NCBI GenBank assembly: GCA_018713425.1 | Contig: DVOT01000107.1 | Location: forward strand, 1 to 5,980 | Source of the DNA: Alectryocaccomicrobium faecavium | GTDB lineage: Bacteria > Bacillota > Clostridia > Christensenellales > Aristaeellaceae | Direction: 5' to 3' | Length of the DNA: 5,980 bases | Shown: piece by piece, positions 1 to 5,682 of the stretch | How the letters are laid out: the number at the start of each line of letters is the position of its first letter | How positions within the stretch are numbered: the stretch's first letter is position 1 | Program-made: the position numbers and the translations under genes | Notes under the pieces: generated by a model | Told to the model about the DNA's origin: nothing | Database searches by the model: none | Seen by the model: only the letters and a program-made list of their open reading frames with translations

Positions 1-297
1 AACAATCCGGAAAAGCGCGCCAAAATCCACACCTTTATGGACTATTATTTGCCCACCACGCTCAAGCTGCTCACGGCCTATGCGCAGCTGGAAGAACAGC
101 CCGCGAGCGGGCGCAACGCCGCTGAGGCAAAAGCGCGCATCGAGAACATTTTGAAGAAATTGGTGGAGTGCTTTGAGCAATTGCTCGATCAGCTCAACCG
201 CTTTGACGTGATCGACATCACCAGCGACATTCAGGTGCTGGAAACCATGATGGCCAAAGATGGCATTGGCGACGGGCAGTATACATTGTTTCATTGA
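1..297 (+). CDS. XpaC-like (5-bromo-4-chloroindolyl phosphate hydrolysis family) protein, C-terminal part
   Basis: The reading frame is open from the first base of the window and ends at TGA 295-297, so this is the last 98 codons of a gene starting upstream; the ATG at 37 is internal. The visible part has the pattern I associate with the C-terminus of the XpaC family in Bacillota: an HTFMDYYLPTTLKLLTAY segment (residues 10-27 of the fragment), a helical stretch rich in charged residues, and an ITSDIQVLETMMAKDG ending. The fragment reads as almost entirely alpha-helical and amphipathic, with no membrane segment. XpaC was named for an effect on indolyl phosphate hydrolysis in Bacillus; its biochemical role is not established, and family members often sit next to TelA-type toxic anion resistance genes, which here could only lie upstream, outside the window. 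A good terminator follows 20 bases after the stop, so this is the last gene of its unit. Family assignment is from pattern memory; fairly sure. Confidence 0.8.
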   Translation, partial: NNPEKRAKIHTFMDYYLPTTLKLLTAYAQLEEQPASGRNAAEAKARIENILKKLVECFEQLLDQLNRFDVIDITSDIQVLETMMAKDGIGDGQYTLFH

Positions 298-317
298 CGC
301 CCTATAGTTTTCTTTTT

Positions 318-352
318 AAACCCTGTCTTCCGCTTTGGAGACAGGGTTTTTT
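318..352 (+). terminator. Intrinsic terminator after the XpaC-like gene
   Basis: A perfect 11-bp stem, AAACCCTGTCT (318-328) with AGACAGGGTTT (339-349), encloses a 10-base loop. It runs directly into six Ts (347-352). It starts 20 bases after the upstream stop codon. This separates the XpaC-like gene from the mannosidase operon. Confidence 0.92.
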
Positions 353-381
353 GCTGGAGAAGCGCCGGTGGCATTGCCCGT

Positions 382-402
382 GCAAATGGCAGGCCCATTT
401 GC
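382..402. promoter_or_regulatory. Operator-like dyad upstream of the mannosidase promoter
   Basis: GCAAATGG (382-389) and CCATTTGC (395-402) are perfect inverted copies around a 5-base spacer (CAGGC). The dyad ends 13 bases before the -35 box of the promoter at 416-444. That is where an activator dimer could bind, or a repressor could reach the promoter. It does not match the common LacI-type or cre consensus that I know, and no regulator gene lies in the window. Binding by a protein is inference from position and symmetry only. Confidence 0.4.
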
Positions 403-415
403 GCTTATTTCATCC

Positions 416-444
416 TTGTCAAAGAATTGCTGGCATGGTACAAT
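416..444 (+). promoter_or_regulatory. Sigma-A promoter of the mannosidase/epimerase operon
   Basis: TTGTCA (416-421) is followed after exactly 17 bases by TACAAT (439-444), each one base from the sigma-A consensus. A TG at 436-437, one base before the -10 box, makes it an extended -10 promoter. Transcription would begin near 451, leaving a leader of about 60-70 bases before the mannosidase start. It lies downstream of the previous gene's terminator, so it is the likely operon promoter. Confidence 0.78.
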
Positions 445-498
445 GCAATCGACAAAACGGCCGTGCGGAGCAGAATGGCTTTGAGGCACGCGATCCAG

Positions 499-505
499 AA
501 GGAGA
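499..505 (+). promoter_or_regulatory. Ribosome binding site with an ambiguous start
   Basis: AAGGAGA (499-505) is a strong Shine-Dalgarno sequence. Three starts compete. GTG 506 is in the mannosidase frame but touches the site. ATG 513 is ideally placed (8 bases after AAGGAG) but is out of frame and meets a stop at 603-605 after 30 codons. ATG 521 is in frame but 16 bases away. The six-A run at 516-521 lies between the last two: one more A would put ATG 513 in the mannosidase frame. Confidence 0.7.
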
Positions 506-520
506 GTGGGCAATGAAAAA

Positions 521-3166
521 ATGCATTTGGTATCGCATATCCATTGGGATCCCGCCTGGTATTTGCCGTATGAGCAGTATAGAATCACGCTTATACCGGC
601 GATGAAAGAAATTTTGTCCATGCTGGAGAATGACGAAGCCTTTACATCCTTTATGTTTGACGGCCAGGTGGATGCGATCGATGGGTATCTCGAACTCTTT
701 CCCGAGGACAGGGACAGGGTTGAAAGGCTGGTGAAAAATGGCAAACTGCGGATTGGACCGTGGTATATTCAGCCGGAAGAGTTCCTTCTGAGTGGGGAAT
801 CGCATATTAGAAATCTTCTGCTGGGAATCCAGAAAGCAAAGGCATATGGCGGCTTTATGCGCGTATCCTACCTTTGTGATATGGTCGGGCACATTGCCCA
901 AATGCCGCAAATCATCAAAGGATTTGGTCTGGATCGCTTTGTGGGTTGGCGTGGAATTGTGGATGGACAGGAAAGGAACGAGACTGCGTATCTGTGGCAG
1001 GCGCCCGATGGATCGGAAGTTGTGCTGAAAGCGCTTGTCGATGGATATTACCACCGGATCCCCGCCGATGATTCGGGCTTTGCGGAGAAAATTGGCGAAA
1101 TATATGCGGCGCTGGAACCTTATGAAAAGGGGAACAACGTCCTTATTATGCAGGGCGCCGATCACGTTCCCGCTCCTGCATCCACGCCCCGGTTGATCGC
1201 AGAATATAACAAGAAGGCGGGATGCGAAGCCATAAAGCAGGTAACGCTGGAAGAACATTTTGATGCGATGAACACCGCTTCCCTCAAGAGGATTCGTGGG
1301 GAATTGCGGGCGGCCTATTATCATGGCGCCTTTATGCTAACGGGCATTCTCACGGCGCGTATGAGCATCAAATACAAAAATGAACATGCGTCGCGCGAGC
1401 TTGAACGGTGGGCGGAGCCGTTTTCTTGCGTGAATGGCTGGATCAATGGGGCGCGCTATCCCGCGCATCTTTTGCAGCGCGCTTGGCTAAAACAGCTCAA
1501 ATGCGCCTTTCACGATTGCATATATGGCGGCCATGTTGATTCGGTTACGGAAGACATCTGCAACGACTACAAGAGGATTGGTGAGATCACGGATTGGCTC
1601 AATGGGGAAAATCTGTTTGCCCTTACGCAAGCGATTCAAACGGTTGGCGATGGCGACAACATGACGATATTCAATCCTTCGCCCTTCCCTATGGAGCATG
1701 CAAGCGTGGATTTTTCTTATTTGGTTTCTGAAACTGCCCCGGGACGGGAGATCGCCATTTTTACAGCGCAGGGCGAATATCTGCCCGTGCAAATCAATGC
1801 AATTGAAACTGGCGTGAAGCGCTATTGCGGGTTTTCGGGCAATCAGTGGGAACAGTGCAGTCCAGCGATTTGCAACCGCTATCATCTTACCACCGTCGTG
1901 CCGCACATTCCCGGCTTTGGCTATGTCAATTTGGGCATTCGGAGGATGCCCGTAATCGATCAGGATGCCAGCGAGCAGATACGCATCGGCAAAGCTTCTG
2001 CGGGAAAAAGCGATTTATCGCTTTCAGGCAATGTGTGTGAAAACCATTTTTTGCGGGTTACGCTGTGTGAAAATGGTTGCCTGAGTGTATTCGATAAGCG
2101 GAGCGGGCGGCTGTACAACAGCATCAATAGGATAGAAGAAAGCGGCGATAAAGGCGATTTGTATAACCATTCCCAGCCATACTCGGGTGGCATGTATTTG
2201 GATTGTCACGCGCCCTGCGAATGCAGCATTGAGCAACAGGGCGAAGGGAAAGTCACATTTGTCACGCGGCGTAGGTGGCTCCTTCCCGCCTGTGTAGAAG
2301 AGGAGAATCACAGAAGTTCCCATTTGGTGGAAAACACCATTGTTACCTATGCTACAGTGCGGGCGTTTTCTCCGGTAATAGAATTCCGCACGGTAATCGA
2401 CAACTGTTCCAAGGACCACCGCTACCGCTTGTATTTGCCAACGGGCATTGTGGGCGAGGAGATCAGCAGTGGCGCGCAGTTCTATGTTAGCACGCGCAAG
2501 CGGGAAGAACCGCGTCCAGATCGCTATATTGAAACGCCCATGAATAATAGCCCACAGCGGCTTTTCACGGATATTTCTTCCGATAAGGGCGGAATAGCGG
2601 TGTTCAGTCGCGGTTTTTCCGAATACGATGCGCGCTGCAATGGCGACCTGTATTTGACGATGCTCCGGTGTGTAAGCCATCTATCCAAGGAAACCAATGC
2701 GGAGCGCTCTTATTGCGGGGCGGGCCCGGGCTATGCAACGCCGGGCGCGCAGGAGCTTGGCAAGCACACCATCGAATACGCGTTGTTTTTCCACGCGCCC
2801 CAAGAAGATGTGTTGCCCGCTTGCGATAGGTTCTATGCCCCAGTGCGGTGCGTTCAGGGGAACAAATATGCCGGCAGCTTACCCGCTGCGGCGAGCTACA
2901 TTGCTCTCCGGGGCGAAGGCCTTATGCTTAGCGCTGTAAAGCAATCTTCCCGGGAGGGAGAATGGATCATTCGCGTATACAATGCACGTTCCCACCGCGT
3001 AGAAGGCTGCCTGGCGCTCATTGTGCCGGTTTTGGAAGCCCACAAAGCGAACCTGGCAGAGGAACATGAGCACCCTCTCGCCATTCAAAATGGCGCCATC
3101 GTGTTCACGGTGGAACCCTACCAAATCTATACGGTTGCGTTGAAAGTAAAGGAGGCAGAAAAGTGA
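521..3166 (+). CDS. GH38 family alpha-mannosidase (cytoplasmic)
   Basis: Retaining, zinc-dependent alpha-mannosidase of glycoside hydrolase family 38, 881 residues from ATG 521, a usual length for bacterial members. What is seen: an HIHWD motif (H8 and D10, family zinc ligands), GPWYIQPEEFLLSGES (79-94), YLCDMVGHIAQMPQI (117-131) with D120 as the expected nucleophile and zinc ligand, QGADH (211-215) whose D214 is a candidate acid/base, a helical-bundle segment around LTGILTARMSIKYKNEHA (273-290), and FHDCIYGGHVDSVTEDI (330-346) with H331 as the last zinc ligand. The rest is beta-sandwich, with the typical FDKRSGRLY near 524-532. There is no signal peptide or membrane segment, so it should act on imported oligosaccharides or glycosides. 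ATG 521 is chosen because the protein then opens directly at the first catalytic motif; GTG 506 would add five residues but touches the ribosome binding site. Its stop overlaps the next gene. Exact linkage specificity, and whether the substrate is phosphorylated as for MngB, cannot be told. Confidence 0.93.
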   Translation: MHLVSHIHWDPAWYLPYEQYRITLIPAMKEILSMLENDEAFTSFMFDGQVDAIDGYLELFPEDRDRVERLVKNGKLRIGPWYIQPEEFLLSGESHIRNLLLGIQKAKAYGGFMRVSYLCDMVGHIAQMPQIIKGFGLDRFVGWRGIVDGQERNETAYLWQAPDGSEVVLKALVDGYYHRIPADDSGFAEKIGEIYAALEPYEKGNNVLIMQGADHVPAPASTPRLIAEYNKKAGCEAIKQVTLEEHFDAMNTASLKRIRGELRAAYYHGAFMLTGILTARMSIKYKNEHASRELERWAEPFSCVNGWINGARYPAHLLQRAWLKQLKCAFHDCIYGGHVDSVTEDICNDYKRIGEITDWLNGENLFALTQAIQTVGDGDNMTIFNPSPFPMEHASVDFSYLVSETAPGREIAIFTAQGEYLPVQINAIETGVKRYCGFSGNQWEQCSPAICNRYHLTTVVPHIPGFGYVNLGIRRMPVIDQDASEQIRIGKASAGKSDLSLSGNVCENHFLRVTLCENGCLSVFDKRSGRLYNSINRIEESGDKGDLYNHSQPYSGGMYLDCHAPCECSIEQQGEGKVTFVTRRRWLLPACVEEENHRSSHLVENTIVTYATVRAFSPVIEFRTVIDNCSKDHRYRLYLPTGIVGEEISSGAQFYVSTRKREEPRPDRYIETPMNNSPQRLFTDISSDKGGIAVFSRGFSEYDARCNGDLYLTMLRCVSHLSKETNAERSYCGAGPGYATPGAQELGKHTIEYALFFHAPQEDVLPACDRFYAPVRCVQGNKYAGSLPAAASYIALRGEGLMLSAVKQSSREGEWIIRVYNARSHRVEGCLALIVPVLEAHKANLAEEHEHPLAIQNGAIVFTVEPYQIYTVALKVKEAEK
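3148..3155 (+). promoter_or_regulatory. Ribosome binding site of the epimerase-like gene
   Basis: AAAGGAGG (3148-3155) lies inside the last codons of the mannosidase gene. It is 7 bases before GTG 3163 and 10 before ATG 3166. With the TGATG stop/start overlap it indicates translational coupling of the two enzymes. Confidence 0.85.
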
Positions 3167-4425
3167 TGGAACGGGCAAAAGAAGCGCTGGTGGAAATCCG
3201 TCGCAATCTTGAAGAAGGGATTATCCCTTTTTGGGTGGAAAAGGGCGTGGACAAAGAATATGGGGGCTATCTCACCTGCTTTGATGTGCATGGCAACCTT
3301 GGCGCAGATACAGACAAATATATCGTTACGCAGGCCAGAATGATATGGGGCCTTTCCGCCCTGTATGAAGAATATGGAGAAGAGCGGCTCAGACGCGCCG
3401 CCCAGCAAGGGTATGGCTTTTTTGTGCGGCATTTCTGGGATGCGGAAAAGGGCGGGTGGTACTGGAAAACCGCGCGCGACGGTTCCCTGCTGGATGGCGG
3501 GAAGGTTGTATATGGCGAGGGGTTCGCCATTTATGCGTTGGCGGAGTATGGAAGGGTATTTGGCGATAAAGAAGCGATTCAGTACGCGGAAAAAACTTTT
3601 GATCTTTTGCAAATTTACTGTGCCGATACGCAAAGAGGCGGCTATTACGAGAATTTGGAAAGGGATTGGTCAGTTTCGGAGCCGGGCTTTGCCGCAGGGG
3701 ATAGAAAATCCCTTGACATCCATATGCACCTTATGGAGGCGTACACGGCCCTCGCGCAGGCCACAGGGAAGGAAATTCACAAAAGAAAGCTGAAAGAGTG
3801 CATAGGGATTCTTCTCAACCATATGATAGACCACGAATGTGGCTGTGGGCGCAATCAGTTCGATCTCGATTTCCATCCCATCCCCGCCATTGCCATCCGG
3901 AGAACGTGGAATGCGGAACGCGCGGCAGGCGAGGTGATAGAAGAGCCAACCGACACCACTTCCTATGGTCACAATGTGGAACTGGGCTGGCTTTTGAACC
4001 GTGCTTGTGAGGTTCTGGGCTGCGCGCCAGATGCAAACAATGCCCTCATAAAAAAGCTTGACGATCACTCCCTCCGGTTTGGGTTTGACAATGCGTTGGG
4101 CGGCGTTTACCGCGATGGCGCGCACAATGGTCCTGCGCTGGTGTATGATAAGGAATGGTGGCAAAATTGCGAGGTGCTCATCGGCTATTTGGACACATAT
4201 GAGCGCACTGGCGAGGAAAAGTATTTTGAAGCATTTTATAAAACATGGCAATTTGATAAGAAGTATTTCATCAGCCAAGAGACGGGCGAATGGCGGCAGC
4301 TACTCCAAAGAGATGGAACGCCGATTGTGAGCGACATGGGCAATCCGTGGAAAGCTATCTACCATACGGGCAGAGCTATGCTGGAATGCAAACGGCGGCT
4401 GGAAAAAATTTTGCGCGGCGCGTAG
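3166..4425 (+). CDS. AGE-family epimerase/isomerase (cellobiose 2-epimerase-like)
   Basis: A 419-residue (alpha/alpha)6-barrel enzyme of the N-acylglucosamine 2-epimerase superfamily, which inverts C2 of sugars or isomerises mannose to fructose through an ene-diol. The family's catalytic set is visible: QAR at 56-58 (R58), DIHMHLMEAYT (184-194, H188 and E191), SYGHNVELGWLL (266-277, H269) and GNPWKAIYHTGRAML (392-406, H400). KEWWQNCEVLIGYL (329-342) and the YHTGRAM ending resemble cellobiose/mannobiose 2-epimerases more than mammalian-type AGE or YihS. The stretch between H188 and H269 is longer than in cellobiose 2-epimerases I remember. No signal peptide, so cytoplasmic. ATG 3166 shares one base with the mannosidase stop; GTG 3163 would add one residue. 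Pairing with GH38 suggests it handles mannose or a mannosyl-disaccharide freed or left by that enzyme. The fold is secure; the substrate (mannose, mannobiose, N-acyl sugar) is open. Confidence 0.9.
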   Translation: MERAKEALVEIRRNLEEGIIPFWVEKGVDKEYGGYLTCFDVHGNLGADTDKYIVTQARMIWGLSALYEEYGEERLRRAAQQGYGFFVRHFWDAEKGGWYWKTARDGSLLDGGKVVYGEGFAIYALAEYGRVFGDKEAIQYAEKTFDLLQIYCADTQRGGYYENLERDWSVSEPGFAAGDRKSLDIHMHLMEAYTALAQATGKEIHKRKLKECIGILLNHMIDHECGCGRNQFDLDFHPIPAIAIRRTWNAERAAGEVIEEPTDTTSYGHNVELGWLLNRACEVLGCAPDANNALIKKLDDHSLRFGFDNALGGVYRDGAHNGPALVYDKEWWQNCEVLIGYLDTYERTGEEKYFEAFYKTWQFDKKYFISQETGEWRQLLQRDGTPIVSDMGNPWKAIYHTGRAMLECKRRLEKILRGA

Positions 4426-4446
4426 GCTGCGATGGGTGTGAGATGA

Positions 4447-4486
4447 GCGCTGGCGCGCAATACAATAAGCGCGCCAGCGCCCTTTT
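4447..4486 (+). terminator. Intrinsic terminator of the mannosidase/epimerase operon
   Basis: GCGCTGGCGCGC (4447-4458) and GCGCGCCAGCGC (4469-4480) form a perfect 12-bp GC-rich stem with a 10-base A-rich loop. It is followed by CCTTTT (4481-4486). The T run is short, but the stem is very strong and starts 21 bases after the stop codon, as expected for the operon end. Confidence 0.85.
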
Positions 4487-4628
4487 AACCCAATTTTTCC
4501 TACGGACAGGCATTTGGCGGGAACCAGCAAAGGGTGCGCTCTCGTCCAAAAATGCGAGCCGGTGCGCGGCAACGGATTTGGTTTGCTACGCATTTGGCGA
4601 AAATAAGCACAAGGATGGGGGGATAAGA

Positions 4629-5621
4629 GTGAAGAGAACGAGAATCGTCGCTTGGATTTTGGCGCTTGTGTGGCTGGTAGTGCCGTGCGCGCTGGCAGAA
4701 ACGGATGGTCCCAATCTGGTTTCAACCGGGGCAGGGGGGCTGCAAGCGACGGAAACAGAAGCTGGCGCCACTGAAGCCTATTCTGCGGAAAATGGATTGC
4801 TGTATATCGAACTTTTGGTCGTTGATGCCATGGAAGGCGGGGCCTTTCCCCTGGTGGGAGAAGTGAACTTTGCGGACTTTTTGGCCCAGCGCTTTGGCGT
4901 GCCCGTGGACGCGATGGAAGAATGGTATTGCGCGCCCGTGTCCTCGTATCCCGCGCGCCGGCTGCATTTTGAGATGGACACGGATGAAGAAAAATTTGTG
5001 GTGGATGCGATCGCGGTATGGACGCAGCCACGCGCGTTGGTCTGCGTCCTGCGAGCGGATGCGGACGCCTACTATGGCAATCTGGTCGGTTATGAAAATG
5101 GCGAGATGCCGGCGGCAATGGAGGCCTGGATCGCTTCTCTGGCCGTCGTCGATCCCGATGGGGCGTATCTCCCACCAGAGGGCAATTGGTACGAGATCAC
5201 GTTGGTGGCCGATTTTTCCATGGGATCGGGCGAGGGGGAGACCGTCTCTTACCCGATGAGCACAAAAGAACCCTTTAGCATTGAATTGCTGGCCGAAGGA
5301 CTAAGCGTGCTCACGGGACTGGATTTTTTCGTTTCAGGCGAGTTGACAGAGGCGGGCGTTGTTGTGGATTGGCATGGAGATTCCACGCTCGTTGCCGGTT
5401 TGGACGACCGTGCGCAGCGCGAAGGGTTTTTCTTCTATGACGTGGATAGCCTAAACTGGTTTATGATGGATAGCCTCTATGCCACCATTTGCGCAAACGT
5501 GGGCGAGGTGGATGTGTTTTATACGATGGAAGGTGGAGCGCCGCTTTCCTTGCCCAATATGAGCGCCTCGCCGGTGTTCCCCACGGACGCGTCCTATGCG
5601 CGCAGCGGTTTGGCAGATTGA
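4629..5621 (+). CDS. Secreted acidic protein of unknown function, possibly GerMN-like at the C-terminus
   Basis: 330 residues from GTG 4629. The frame is open further upstream into the epimerase gene, but that part overlaps the terminator. GTG 4629 has a G-rich site (4617-4622) six bases before it and begins exactly at a signal peptide: KRTR, hydrophobic IVAWILALVWLVVPC (residues 6-20), then a likely signal peptidase I site ALA/ETDG after residue 23. C20 follows VVP, which does not fit a lipobox. Residues about 27-53 are a Thr/Glu/Ala/Gly-rich linker. The remainder reads as two alpha/beta halves, about 55-175 and 185-310. The second half, with LSVLTGLDF (225-233), VVVDWHGDS (244-252) and DSLNWFMMDSLYATI (273-287), is loosely like GerMN-type domains. 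By hand count the mature protein has about 51 Asp/Glu against 10 Lys/Arg. I see no catalytic motif. No clear promoter was found in 4487-4628. The gene itself is fairly sure; the domain guess is weak. Confidence 0.78.
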   Translation: MKRTRIVAWILALVWLVVPCALAETDGPNLVSTGAGGLQATETEAGATEAYSAENGLLYIELLVVDAMEGGAFPLVGEVNFADFLAQRFGVPVDAMEEWYCAPVSSYPARRLHFEMDTDEEKFVVDAIAVWTQPRALVCVLRADADAYYGNLVGYENGEMPAAMEAWIASLAVVDPDGAYLPPEGNWYEITLVADFSMGSGEGETVSYPMSTKEPFSIELLAEGLSVLTGLDFFVSGELTEAGVVVDWHGDSTLVAGLDDRAQREGFFFYDVDSLNWFMMDSLYATICANVGEVDVFYTMEGGAPLSLPNMSASPVFPTDASYARSGLAD

Positions 5622-5630
5622 CAGTTGTTT

Positions 5631-5672
5631 TTGCTTGCGGGCCGGAAGGAATTCCTTCCGGCCCGCAAGCAA
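5631..5672. repeat. Perfect 42-bp palindrome between convergent genes
   Basis: Bases 5631-5651 are the exact reverse complement of 5652-5672, centred on an EcoRI-type GAATTC (5649-5654). As RNA this gives about 19 bp of stem with an AAUU loop, on either strand. It begins 9 bases after the stop of the plus-strand gene and ends 10 bases before the stop of the minus-strand gene, so it is placed as a shared bidirectional terminator. Neither strand has a T run after the stem: the plus strand has Ts before it (5628-5632), and the minus strand has As after it. Role as terminator or 3'-end stabiliser is inferred from position. Confidence 0.8.
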
Positions 5673-5682
5673 TCCATCGCGT

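Noticed and set aside
394..422. Minus-strand promoter using TTGACA (complement of 417-422)
   Set aside because: The -35 match is perfect, but no acceptable -10 box lies 16-18 bases away (best AAATGG), and there is no minus-strand gene to serve; it is the complement overlap of the plus-strand -35.
419..1324. Long minus-strand open frame (301 codons) opposite the GH38 gene
   Set aside because: It lies wholly over the GH38 upstream region and catalytic domain, has no ribosome binding site I can see, and its translation has no recognisable family pattern. It is an antisense shadow of GC-biased codons.
2024..2680. Minus-strand open frame (218 codons) opposite the GH38 beta-sandwich
   Set aside because: Same reasoning: complete overlap with a well-supported gene and no independent coding signal.
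4290..4628. Upstream extension of the secreted-protein frame to a start at 4290
   Set aside because: It would overlap the epimerase gene by 136 bases and run through a strong terminator hairpin; the signal peptide begins exactly at GTG 4629, which has its own G-rich site.
4674..4700. Lipoprotein reading of the secreted protein (Cys20)
   Set aside because: The residues before the Cys are VVP; proline at -1 does not fit the lipobox, and ALA/ETDG just after is a good signal peptidase I site.
4300..5175. Minus-strand open frame (291 codons) across the epimerase end and the secreted protein
   Set aside because: It crosses the operon terminator and two real genes, and its product is Pro/Arg/Ser-rich low-complexity sequence, typical of an antisense shadow.
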